The position numbers and the translations under genes are program-made. 64,000 nucleotides of DNA, from the NCBI RefSeq assembly GCF_042651565.1, contig NZ_JBHSDF010000004.1, one strand, 5' to 3'. The notes beneath the pieces are model-generated. The model was given only the letters and a program-made list of their open reading frames with translations, was not told the origin of the DNA and did not search any database. Shown here piece after piece: positions 43,224 to 51,789 of the stretch. Within the stretch, counting starts at the first letter, position 1. Each line of letters begins with the position of its first letter. This DNA is from Salinispirillum marinum (lineage in GTDB: Bacteria > Pseudomonadota > Gammaproteobacteria > Pseudomonadales > Natronospirillaceae).

Positions 43224-43260
43224 ATTTGATGGTCTGATCCTGAATTCAGGATCATCAAAT
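43224..43260. terminator. Hairpin terminator after the BrnTA-like module
   Basis: ATTTGATG (43224-43231) pairs with CATCAAAT (43253-43260) and encloses the 18-bp palindrome GATCCTGAATTCAGGATC (43236-43253). It begins immediately at the antitoxin stop and sits between co-directional genes. Confidence 0.65.
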
Positions 43261-43574
43261 CAGTTGCGAGGTTCCTGTGTTGGACGCACATGTTTGTTTG
43301 CGGTGAGATCTTGAAGTGACCCCGAAATGTACTTATGAATGATACTCGACACAAACGTTTGATACGGAATGCCCTCTTCCGATGCTCGCGACTGAATAGC
43401 CGTTAAATCCCGGTTCGAAATTCGAATATTTATCCTCTTGTCTTTCTTGAAGGTGTTGGTGGCGATAGCCTCCAACTCCCGTTTTCGAGATTCAGTTAAT
43501 ACGGATTCAAACTCGCCAGCTTCTACAGCATCAAGCAGAGCTTTCTCTTCAGTCGATAACTTGCCTTTGCTCAT
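43260..43574 (-). CDS. BrnA-like RHH antitoxin
   Basis: 104 residues. A basic strand KKDKRINIRISNRDLTAIQSRA followed by EEGIPYQTFVSSIIHKYISG is a ribbon-helix-helix domain (COG5304-type). The N-terminal half is acidic and probably binds the toxin. It overlaps the toxin gene by 4 bp. The first part of this gene is duplicated at 57857-57963. Confidence 0.78.
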   Translation of the reverse strand: MSKGKLSTEEKALLDAVEAGEFESVLTESRKRELEAIATNTFKKDKRINIRISNRDLTAIQSRASEEGIPYQTFVSSIIHKYISGSLQDLTANKHVRPTQEPRN

Positions 43575-43849
43575 GATTTGCCTCCAAGGTACAGCTTGGT
43601 AAATTTCCTGCTGGGAATGATGGTTTTGAGAAACACTTCATCATCACTTTCTACATAGGGTACTAAGTGAACGTACCCCTTAATGCTATTGACGAAGATG
43701 CGTTGGTTGGGGTATTCAACGGCGTTAGGATGGGTAATGTCATCTAGCAGACCACCTCGCTCAATATGAAAGATTACCTCCTCAAAGGACACGCCCCGCC
43801 CGACAATAAGCTCCTGATTTTTATCTGAGTTCCAATTATAAATTCTCAT
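43571..43849 (-). CDS. BrnT-like toxin
   Basis: 92 residues. 'YNWNSDKNQELIVGRGVSFEEVIFHIERG' resembles the BrnT opening (W...K...N..K.GVSFEEA), and 'VHLVPYVESDDEVFLKTIIPSRKFTKLY' is the strand pair that ends with the conserved RK. The toxin-first order with a 4-bp overlap fits brnTA. The identification is by pattern. A 3' part of the gene is repeated at 57960-58086. Confidence 0.65.
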   Translation of the reverse strand: MRIYNWNSDKNQELIVGRGVSFEEVIFHIERGGLLDDITHPNAVEYPNQRIFVNSIKGYVHLVPYVESDDEVFLKTIIPSRKFTKLYLGGKS

Positions 43850-43994
43850 GCCGAGAAGCCTATCATGAATGTGTGCATTTCGTCATCAGGCAGTGGTGTG
43901 ACGTGCTACCGTGCCCTATTGGCGCGCGCGTTACAAAGCCCCAACCAGTCGGCTTTCTATCTACTCCGCTGTATTGAATTGACGTTAAGAAGCC

Positions 43995-44777
43995 ATGTCG
44001 GATCAAAATAACCCTCAAAACCCTACTCCGAACCCTACTTTAGTACCTAAGAGTATCCTAGCCGACCATCTAAGCTGCGCAACGTCTATTAACCAATGGA
44101 GTTGGCGCAATATGCCTATTTTTACCCGTGTTTTTCTCGCAGTTCCCTTAATGCTGACCATCGTAATACAAGACAGTGCCGCGACAGAATTTGAAATCTC
44201 AGCGTTTGGCACGCTTAACGAGCTTTCCGTGCGTGCGGAAGATGAACGTGCTCTCGCCAGCAATGTCCTCTTTGTCGGGGCGGGTGTCGCAGCGCTGACC
44301 AGTCTTGGCCTGCACATAGAAGGAGAGCACAAAACAGCGTCGGCCCTATCCGTGGGAAGTGCATTAGCCTTGGGCGGCGGAGTCATTGCACGACATTTTG
44401 AAACCTCCACCGAGCGAGCATTAGGTCGGGTTATATCAATTGAAGATCCTAACGAGCGCGAACAACGAGCGCGGGATGCCCTGTTTCAACTTGCCAGTGA
44501 ACAGCGCAGAGGTCGTATGACATCCGGCGTTTTCAACGTCGGTATAGCGTCTTATTACTTCTTTCTAGATGACAATGATAGTGACTCCGCCACGTTTAAC
44601 GGCGTTGCATCCCTCGCTGCAGGCATTGCCTATTTGGCCTTCCAAAGCCCGGCCGAACGCGCCGTTAAGCAATTACAGAACGGCAAACAGGAGCATGCCC
44701 TCTTTAAAACCTTCGACTGGCAACTGGACATAGCCGGTGGCGAAGATCAGCTCCTATCATTTGGTGTTAGCTTCTAG
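43995..44777 (+). CDS. Hypothetical membrane-anchored or exported protein
   Basis: Up to 260 residues. A hydrophobic segment MPIFTRVFLAVPLMLTIVI would be a signal peptide if translation starts at 44112 (GGAG ten bases before), or a membrane anchor behind an Asn/Pro-rich tail if it starts at 43995. Two further hydrophobic stretches (NVLFVGAGVAALTSLGLHI, ALSVGSALALGGGVIA) flank a polar Arg/Glu-rich region. No family recognised. It precedes the MalT-like regulator by 88 bp or less. Confidence 0.55.
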   Translation: MSDQNNPQNPTPNPTLVPKSILADHLSCATSINQWSWRNMPIFTRVFLAVPLMLTIVIQDSAATEFEISAFGTLNELSVRAEDERALASNVLFVGAGVAALTSLGLHIEGEHKTASALSVGSALALGGGVIARHFETSTERALGRVISIEDPNEREQRARDALFQLASEQRRGRMTSGVFNVGIASYYFFLDDNDSDSATFNGVASLAAGIAYLAFQSPAERAVKQLQNGKQEHALFKTFDWQLDIAGGEDQLLSFGVSF

Positions 44778-44865
44778 GGCGAATGCTATTAGCACCAACG
44801 TTTGGCAGAAAAATAACTGAATGTTCAGATGTTCCTTGAGCGATCTTATGTTGTACGATGGCGTC

Positions 44866-47487
44866 ATGCCTACGTTTCTTCTTGCCACCAAACTCTACGC
44901 GCCCCCAGTGCGGTCGACGGTTATCCCTCGGCCGCGCTTATTGGAGCGTATTCGTGCCGGACGCGAAGGCAAACTGACGTTGATTTCCGCACCGGCGGGG
45001 TTCGGAAAAACCACCCTCGTCAGCAGTTGGTTAGCCGACCAAGGCACGACCGCAGCATGGTTGTCTTTAGACGACAATGACAAAGACCCTTATCGCTTAC
45101 TGACGTATCTCATTGCCGCTATTCAATCGGTAAGAAAACCCTTTGGCCGCAGTTTGATGGCCGCCTTACAAGGTCCACAACCACCTGCGCTCGACGCCGT
45201 TACTGCCGAACTGATCAACGAACTGCATGCGTTGGACGAAGGTATAACACTCGTATTGGACGACTTACACAGTGCACAGTCAGAAATAACCAATCCGCTG
45301 TTTACGACCTTGTTGGAATACCTGCCTGATACGGTACGCGTCATCATCACCACCCGCGAAGAACCGAGTTTGGCACTGGCCAAATTGCGGGCAAAGGGCG
45401 ACCTGACCGAATTCAGAGTGGCAGACCTACGCTTCAATACCGACGAAATAACGCAGTTCCTGAATCACATCATGCATTTGAATGTGCCGACGCAAGGCAT
45501 AGCCGCGCTGGAAAAAAGCACGGAAGGTTGGATTACCGGACTGCAACTCGCGGCCTTGTCGCTGCAAAGTCAGGTCAGTTTGGATGAACTTCTCACGCAA
45601 ATTGAGCACGGCCACCAATTCATCATCGACTATCTGCTCGAAGACGTCTTACTGAAACAGCCCGAACACATCCAACATTTCTTGCTGAATACCGCCGTGC
45701 TCAAACGCTTCTGCGCGCCCTTATGCGATGCCGTGGTCGAACACATCAACATCGACGCCAATCTTAAGACCAGCCAAGAGATCTTAGATATCATCGAGCG
45801 CGCCAACCTTTTCATCATCCCGTTGGATGCGGAACGCAAATGGTTCAGGTACCACCACCTGTTCGCGGAGCTATTGCGCAAGCGCTTGCAGCTGCAATCA
45901 CCAGATACCCTGCGCCAACGTCATCTGGCAGCCAGCCATTGGTTCCAAAAGGAAGGGTTGGAAATCGAAGCGTTTGAACATGCCGCTGCAGCGGAAGACT
46001 ACGAACTTGCATTGCGCATTATCGGTAGTGGCATCATGCCATTACAGTTTCGTGGGGGCGTTTTCCCCATCATGTGTTGGTTGGCAACACTTTCGCCAGA
46101 CATCATGAACCGCCACCCTGAATTGTGGGTGAATTGGGCATCATGCCTGTTGGTGATTGGTCGCACCGATGGGGTCGCAGAAAAAGTGGACGCTGCCGAA
46201 CGCGCATTAAAACATCTCACACCGGACGCGTCCGAACCCGAATTATTGGGCCGCATGGCCTCCATTCGCGCCACCTTGGCAGTAACGAGGCACGACCATG
46301 AAGACATTCTCACGCAAGCCGACATCGCACTAAAACACTTGAAGCCCAGCAACCTGTCGGTGCGAGCGTCGATCACGTGGGCGACGGGATACGCGCACTC
46401 GTTGCGCCGTGAGCTCGCCCTAGCAGAAAAAGCCTATGCTGAAAGTCTGAACGTGTGCGACCAGATCGGCCACATCACCATTGGTAATATGTGCCGTTTG
46501 GGCCTGGCTAAGATCTGGTTAGATAACCTGCAACTTTATCCGGCAGAGAAAATTTGCCTAGAAGCCATCGAGTGTGCAGGGGATCGACCTGCCCCACCCA
46601 TCTGCGACGCTTATCTAACGCTCGCCATGGTACATTACCAATGGAATGCGTTAGACAAGGCACAGCAATACGCACACACCGGGCTTCCATTTGCGCAGAA
46701 AATTCTGCATACCGACCGCGCCACCTACTGCCAATTGTTTTTGGCCGAAATTGCTTTGGCAGAAGAGAACGTCACAAAAGCCGAAGAGCTACTGACACAG
46801 ACAGAAAAGGCCATTCAACAACACAATTATGAATTGCAACGTCCTTATCTCGCCCGTTTGCGTACTCGGCTTGCCTTAAAACAAAAAGATTTCGTACAAG
46901 CCGAACATTGGGCCACGCGGCAACCGCAGGCATATTATCGCGTTAGGGCTTTTTTGGCCCAAGGCGACCTGTCCAAAGCGCACACAGCCCTAATCACGAA
47001 CACTACACCCTGCATCACCCAACTCGACCACCTGCTACAACACTTGTCTTGGGCGCTGGTAAGTTACGCGCAGCATGACATGCCTGCAGCACTGGAACAT
47101 CTCGCACCGGCCATCGAGATAGCCGAACCGCAGAGCGCTGTGCGCGTATTTTTGGATGAAGGCACTGCCGTAAAAGCCCTGTTTACAGAGCTTTTAGCAG
47201 CACAAATAGCAACAAAAAGTCATGAAGCTTTTATACAAAACGTGTTGCGCCTGTTCGATCAGCCCGAATATTCAACGCCCAGCGCAGAACTGCCAGAACC
47301 CATCAGCAAGCGTGAGCTTGAAGTGTTGCAACTGGTCGCCGAAGGCTTATCGAATCAGGAAATCAGCGAGCGGCTGCATCGTGCGCTAAGCACCATTAAG
47401 GGCCACAACAAATCCATCTTTGAAAAACTCAACGTGCAGCGACGAACGGAAGCCATCGCCAAGGCACGCGAGCTCGGCCTGTTATAA
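44866..47487 (+). CDS. MalT-like LuxR-family ATP-dependent regulator
   Basis: 873 residues from the ATG at 44866 (MPTFLLATKLYAPP), the conserved N-terminus of this family; the frame starts at 44821. The AAA/STAND ATPase has Walker A SAPAGFGKTTL and Walker B TLVLDDLH. Helical TPR-like repeats fill the middle. The C-terminal LuxR HTH is SKRELEVLQLVAEGLSNQEISERLHRALSTIKGH. It probably senses a ligand and activates the adjacent alcohol dehydrogenase-like gene. Confidence 0.85.
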   Translation: MPTFLLATKLYAPPVRSTVIPRPRLLERIRAGREGKLTLISAPAGFGKTTLVSSWLADQGTTAAWLSLDDNDKDPYRLLTYLIAAIQSVRKPFGRSLMAALQGPQPPALDAVTAELINELHALDEGITLVLDDLHSAQSEITNPLFTTLLEYLPDTVRVIITTREEPSLALAKLRAKGDLTEFRVADLRFNTDEITQFLNHIMHLNVPTQGIAALEKSTEGWITGLQLAALSLQSQVSLDELLTQIEHGHQFIIDYLLEDVLLKQPEHIQHFLLNTAVLKRFCAPLCDAVVEHINIDANLKTSQEILDIIERANLFIIPLDAERKWFRYHHLFAELLRKRLQLQSPDTLRQRHLAASHWFQKEGLEIEAFEHAAAAEDYELALRIIGSGIMPLQFRGGVFPIMCWLATLSPDIMNRHPELWVNWASCLLVIGRTDGVAEKVDAAERALKHLTPDASEPELLGRMASIRATLAVTRHDHEDILTQADIALKHLKPSNLSVRASITWATGYAHSLRRELALAEKAYAESLNVCDQIGHITIGNMCRLGLAKIWLDNLQLYPAEKICLEAIECAGDRPAPPICDAYLTLAMVHYQWNALDKAQQYAHTGLPFAQKILHTDRATYCQLFLAEIALAEENVTKAEELLTQTEKAIQQHNYELQRPYLARLRTRLALKQKDFVQAEHWATRQPQAYYRVRAFLAQGDLSKAHTALITNTTPCITQLDHLLQHLSWALVSYAQHDMPAALEHLAPAIEIAEPQSAVRVFLDEGTAVKALFTELLAAQIATKSHEAFIQNVLRLFDQPEYSTPSAELPEPISKRELEVLQLVAEGLSNQEISERLHRALSTIKGHNKSIFEKLNVQRRTEAIAKARELGLL

Positions 47488-47581
47488 CCATGCAGCGGGC
47501 AAAACCCTACTTAAGTATCTATAAACGTTTGGCAAGAATGACTAACGTTCCCTATAGAATAATCATTAGAGCACGGCTTAC

Positions 47582-48550
47582 ATGAAAGCGATCATCTGCC
47601 CATCTTACGGCTCGCCTGATGTGCTTGAGCTGCGCGATATTGAACAACCGACACCCAAGGACAACGAAGTACTAATCAAAATACAAGCAGCGGCCTGCAA
47701 CGCCGCCGACTGGCACCGTCTGCGCGCCGACCCTTTTTTCGTGCGTCTCTCCGATGGCTTGATGCGGCCAAAGAATCCACGTTTGGGTGCTGATGCACTC
47801 GGAACGGTCGAAGCTGTTGGTGCTCGCGTCACACAATTTAAGGTAGGTGATCGGGTCTACGGCGAAATCGGCAATGGCGCCTTTGCCGAATACGCCGCCG
47901 TACCGGAACATCTATTGGCTCATGCACCGAGCAACCTAGGCGTGGACGCAGCCGCCATTCCGCTGTCAGGCATGACCGCCCTACAAGGTATCCGCGACAG
48001 CGGTCAGGTGGTCGCCGGAGAAAAAGTATTGATCAATGGCGCATCGGGCGGGGTGGGCACCTTCGCCGTACAAATCGCTAAAGCGCTGGGGGCTGAAGTC
48101 ACCGGCGTATGCAGCGGTGCGAACGCCGACATGGTACGGCGCATCGGGGCGGATCACGTGATCGACTATACACAGGAAGACTTCACGCAAAGCAATCAGC
48201 GGTATGACCTCGTATTTGACATCGCTGCCAACCGGCGCGTCAACGAGATCAAGCACATACTGACCCCACAAGGCCGCGCCCTGTTGTGTGGTTTTTCGTC
48301 GCTGTTACACATGATTGGCTATGGTCTGCAAGGCAAACTGGCGTCGAAAAAAGGCGGATATTCAATCGGCATCATGCCCATGGCCCTACCGAAGCAAGCG
48401 GACTTGTTGACGCTGTGCACGATGGCCGAGGCCGAGCAGATCAAACCGGTCATTGACCGCTACTACCCGCTGGAAGAAACCGCTAACGCCCTGCGTCACC
48501 TGGAAACAGGACGCGCAAAAGGAAAAATTGTGATTACCATCGAAACGTAA
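47582..48550 (+). CDS. Zinc-free alcohol dehydrogenase / quinone oxidoreductase family
   Basis: 322 residues of the MDR superfamily. GroES-like N-terminal half (GADALGTVEAVGARVTQFKVGDRVYGE) and a Rossmann half with the NADPH loop INGASGGVGTFAVQIAKALGA. The zinc ligands of classical alcohol dehydrogenases are lacking. It is downstream of the MalT-like regulator with 94 bp between; a -35-like TTGGCA is shared with the region before the regulator. Confidence 0.85.
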   Translation: MKAIICPSYGSPDVLELRDIEQPTPKDNEVLIKIQAAACNAADWHRLRADPFFVRLSDGLMRPKNPRLGADALGTVEAVGARVTQFKVGDRVYGEIGNGAFAEYAAVPEHLLAHAPSNLGVDAAAIPLSGMTALQGIRDSGQVVAGEKVLINGASGGVGTFAVQIAKALGAEVTGVCSGANADMVRRIGADHVIDYTQEDFTQSNQRYDLVFDIAANRRVNEIKHILTPQGRALLCGFSSLLHMIGYGLQGKLASKKGGYSIGIMPMALPKQADLLTLCTMAEAEQIKPVIDRYYPLEETANALRHLETGRAKGKIVITIET

Positions 48551-48588
48551 CAACCCGGCGGACAACAAACGACGAGAACCTGCAATTC

Positions 48589-48615
48589 AGCGTGCCAAAC
48601 AAGGGTTGCCACGCT
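48589..48615 (+). terminator. Hairpin after the oxidoreductase gene
   Basis: AGCGTGCCAA and TTGCCACGCT pair with one mismatch around a 7-base loop. No strong T-run follows, and the GGDEF gene starts 11 bp later, so it may be a weak terminator or a leader structure. Confidence 0.4.
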
Positions 48616-48626
48616 AAACTTCGCGC

Positions 48627-50363
48627 ATGAATTCTCCCATTAATGCAGTCTCATCCGGCCAAGATTGGTTAAATGCCATCGCCCTACCCGCTATGGTGAT
48701 TGATGGCAGCCTACCCAACCAGCCCATCCAATTTGCCAACAACGCGTGGTGGTCAACCCACCATCAAACCGTCGGCAAGCGGCTGGACAATGATCCGGTT
48801 TTGTTCGCTAACCTATACCGAACAACGCCGAAAGATCGCCTCACTACTGCGCTCAATGACGTATTATCATCGCCACAGAACTACCGCACGATTACCGTCG
48901 AATCACTGCACAATACCGTTGAGCAAGGCCGATGGTATCGACACGCCCTGTCGGCCATCGAATCCGACATCTACAACCCACGTGGCAATTTGATACTGGT
49001 AATCGAACAAGACATCACTTGGGAAGTATTGAACGAATCCCGCTTGAGCCAGCAAGCAGCGCTCGACCCGCTGACCGGCTTGCTGGCCCGCGAGCCCTTC
49101 CTGAACGAATTGCGGGCCAAATTACGAGACCTGACAGTGAATCAGGGCGCCCTTTGCCTCGTTTTTATCGACCTCAATAAATTCAAACCCATCAATGACA
49201 ACTACGGGCATGATATCGGCGACCGCGTTTTAAGCCAGCTAGGCGAACGGTTACTGGCCGAGATGAGCCACGGTAACCGCGCCGGTCGGTTAGGAGGGGA
49301 TGAATTCGTCCTCATGCTTACGGGCACGCTCAACCAAGAGGCCATCACAGACTACCTCAACAGCATGGTTGAACGGGTATTCCAACCCATTGAAATCAAT
49401 GCCAGCCTGACATTGCCTATTGGCGCATCCTTTGGCTACGCCTGCACGCAAGACGCGCAAATTTCCGCGGAAGACTTGCTCAAAGCGGCCGATCAAGCAA
49501 TGTATCGAGCCAAGCAACAGATGCACGCTAGCACCGTAACAGCAGGTGATGTTGTAGAAAGTCGGGAAAAAAGTCAGAACCGGGCAGAACTGGTACGGGC
49601 CTTAAAAACCGACGGCCTAGAAATGTATATCCAACCCGTTATTTCACCAAAGCACGGGAAGACCATTGGGTTTGAAGTGCTGCCTCGTTGGCAACACCCC
49701 GAATATGGTTTGTTGGAATTGGAACACTTTCACCCTCTTTTGATCCATTCAGAAGAAGGCAAAGCCTTTGATCGTTGGCTGATTCTCAGTGCCGCTAAAT
49801 TGTCGGCCAGTTTCAAAGATCAAGGATTCGATATCGGCATAGGCATCAACCTGACTCGCCGCCAGTTGGATGACGGCTCCTTTGTCGACATTATGCGCGA
49901 AGCCATACCCTATTTCGCCGATGGCAAGGTTGACCTCACCCTCGAAATCATTGAATCACCACACTTTCGTGACCACGCCTTGGCCTTCAGTGCCTTACAA
50001 CAAGCCCGTGAAATGGGTGGCCAAGTCGTGCTCGACCACTTCGGTGGCAACGCATCATCGATGACCTTTGCCGCCAAAGTGCCACTGGACTTCATCAAGC
50101 TGCACCATGATCTGTGCAAGGATTTGCATGTCAATCCAGATCGACAGCGTTATGTTGGCGCATTAATCGCTTTCGCGCACGAACTCGGACTCCCCGTTGT
50201 TGCCAGCGGTATAGGGAGCAAGGAAGATGCCGAACGGTTAAATGATTTGAACTGCGACCTGATACAAGGGAACCTATGGCACAAACCCATGACGGTCCAG
50301 GAAGCCCAAACCTTCTTTTCCGCAGCCGGTACGGATATTCGCTTCCCGCTGCGTCGAGCATAA
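48627..50363 (+). CDS. PAS-GGDEF-EAL protein with degenerate EAL domain
   Basis: 578 residues: a PAS-like sensor (about 10-140), a GGDEF domain (about 145-305) with the intact site GRLGGDEFVLML and no RxxD inhibitory site before it, and an EAL-like domain (about 325-575). In the latter the conserved residues are changed: EVLPRW for EALxRW, LDHFGG for DDFGTG and IKLHHDL for LKID. It is likely a diguanylate cyclase whose EAL half is a binding or regulatory module. Confidence 0.82.
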   Translation: MNSPINAVSSGQDWLNAIALPAMVIDGSLPNQPIQFANNAWWSTHHQTVGKRLDNDPVLFANLYRTTPKDRLTTALNDVLSSPQNYRTITVESLHNTVEQGRWYRHALSAIESDIYNPRGNLILVIEQDITWEVLNESRLSQQAALDPLTGLLAREPFLNELRAKLRDLTVNQGALCLVFIDLNKFKPINDNYGHDIGDRVLSQLGERLLAEMSHGNRAGRLGGDEFVLMLTGTLNQEAITDYLNSMVERVFQPIEINASLTLPIGASFGYACTQDAQISAEDLLKAADQAMYRAKQQMHASTVTAGDVVESREKSQNRAELVRALKTDGLEMYIQPVISPKHGKTIGFEVLPRWQHPEYGLLELEHFHPLLIHSEEGKAFDRWLILSAAKLSASFKDQGFDIGIGINLTRRQLDDGSFVDIMREAIPYFADGKVDLTLEIIESPHFRDHALAFSALQQAREMGGQVVLDHFGGNASSMTFAAKVPLDFIKLHHDLCKDLHVNPDRQRYVGALIAFAHELGLPVVASGIGSKEDAERLNDLNCDLIQGNLWHKPMTVQEAQTFFSAAGTDIRFPLRRA

Positions 50364-50400
50364 GGTTGCTTGGCGTTAAGTACGCAGCAGTGTGCGTGCG

Positions 50401-50874
50401 TCAACGCGATTGCTCTTCCGTACGCGCCTCATCTTCTGCCCTATCCAAAATCACTGCCCCGCTCCCTGACTCTGCCAACTTGTCATCCGGGTTATACAGC
50501 GGGCATTTCGTCATGCTCAAACAGCCGCAGCCAATACAGCCCACCAAGTTGTCGCGCAACGCTTGCAAATACGCAATGCGTCCATCCAAAACAGTTCTCC
50601 AGTGTTTAGACAACTGTGTCCAGTCGTCTACCGTGGGCGTACGATTATTAGGAAGTGACAAAAAAGCCTGTTTGATCTCGTCCAGGCTGATGCCTACCTT
50701 CTGGGCCGCCTTAATCACAGAAATGCGTCTCAACACATCCGCCTTGTAGCGCCGTTGATTACCATTGTTGCGCCAGCTTTGAATCAACCCCTGTTGCTCA
50801 TAAAAATGCAACGTGCTCACTTTCACACCACTGCGTTTAGCAACCGCACCGACGCCCCAGTTGGCTTCCGCCAT
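50401..50874 (-). CDS. soxR: Redox-sensitive transcriptional activator SoxR
   Basis: 157 residues. MerR winged helix (VGAVAKRSGVKVSTLHFYEQQGLI), dimer helix and the [2Fe-2S] cluster motif CIGCGCLSMTKC (C-x2-C-x-C-x5-C) around residue 118. It senses redox-cycling compounds. The divergent sox box at 50921-50938 is 47 bp from its start. Confidence 0.93.
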   Translation of the reverse strand: MAEANWGVGAVAKRSGVKVSTLHFYEQQGLIQSWRNNGNQRRYKADVLRRISVIKAAQKVGISLDEIKQAFLSLPNNRTPTVDDWTQLSKHWRTVLDGRIAYLQALRDNLVGCIGCGCLSMTKCPLYNPDDKLAESGSGAVILDRAEDEARTEEQSR

Positions 50875-50920
50875 ACCCTGCTCCTAAATTTTTTTCCAAA
50901 TTCTGGCAAAAAACGCTTTA

Positions 50921-50938
50921 CCTCAACCTAACTTGAGG
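50921..50938. promoter_or_regulatory. SoxR box
   Basis: CCTCAA-CCTAAC-TTGAGG is a perfect 6-bp dyad matching the known SoxR consensus CCTCAAn6TTGAGG, between soxR and the divergent VOC-flavodoxin pair. Confidence 0.85.
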
Positions 50939-50976
50939 TTTTACCCTGCCCGAACAATCAATGCAAGGAGACCATC

Positions 50977-51402
50977 ATGTACTTAGAACACCTAAACCTG
51001 TTTGTTCCCAATCTTGAAGACGTACTGAAATTCTACCGCACCGCATTCCCGCACTGGCGGATACGCGATGAGGGTCACGGCGAATGGTATGGTAAACCAC
51101 GCAAATGGGTGCACTTTGGGGATGACCATCAATATCTTGCATTCAGTGCACCGGGCGAAGGCACGAACCGCAACCTGAAAAGCAACAATGTAGGTCTGGC
51201 GCATTTTGCTTACGTCACCAACAACATAGAGGCGGTAATTACCCGACTCACTGACGCGGGTTTTGAAATCGCCAAATCCGGCGCCACCGAGCCGTTTCGT
51301 AAAAACGTCTACTTTATCGACCCGGCCGGCTTTGAAGTGGAGTTTGTTGAGTACCTGAGCGACATCCCCGCCGAGAGGAATCTCAACCAAGAAACCCAAT
51401 GA
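50977..51402 (+). CDS. VOC-family (glyoxalase/dioxygenase-fold) protein, SoxR target
   Basis: 141 residues with two beta-alpha-beta-beta-beta modules. Start MYLEHLNLFVPNLEDVLKFYRTAF and metal-side EVEFVEYLSD at the end; His5 and Glu near 127 are candidate ligands. AAGGAG precedes the ATG. It lies just behind the SoxR box, so it is likely induced by redox stress; the substrate is unknown. Confidence 0.75.
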   Translation: MYLEHLNLFVPNLEDVLKFYRTAFPHWRIRDEGHGEWYGKPRKWVHFGDDHQYLAFSAPGEGTNRNLKSNNVGLAHFAYVTNNIEAVITRLTDAGFEIAKSGATEPFRKNVYFIDPAGFEVEFVEYLSDIPAERNLNQETQ

Positions 51403-51434
51403 CGCGAAGCAACACTACAGAAGGAAAATGCTGA

Positions 51435-51734
51435 ATGAAGATCGCCATAATATTTCACTCACCATCTGGCACGACCAAACAATTGGCGCAGGCTATTGCT
51501 GAAGGAGCAGCACAGCCCGACATAGAAGTCATTCAAGCGGAGATTGTTGGAGCAGACATTGAGGATGGACGTTTTCGCAACACTGAACTGTTGCAGCAAC
51601 TGACCCGTTTCGATGCACTGGTCTTCGGTTCGCCCACCTATATGGGCAGCGTTACCGCGCAGTTTAAAGCCTTTGCCGATGCCACCAGAGAACTTTGGGA
51701 ACAACAGAACTGGGCATTCAATACCGACCGTTAG
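51435..51734 (+). pseudogene. Truncated flavodoxin / NAD(P)H:quinone oxidoreductase (WrbA-like)
   Basis: 99 residues covering the FMN phosphate loop HSPSGTTKQLA and the second loop VFGSPTYMGSVTAQFKAFADATRELW, then a premature stop. Full-length relatives have about 190-200 residues and a third FMN loop. A second short open segment on the same strand (51728-51799, ESMNDFFQQMIDSGQLKPQS) looks like the 3' end of the same or another gene after a deletion. AAGGAAAA gives an RBS. Confidence 0.65.
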
Positions 51735-51789
51735 AAGAGTCCATGAACGACTTTTTTCAGCAAATGATCGACAGTGGTCAGTTGAAGCC

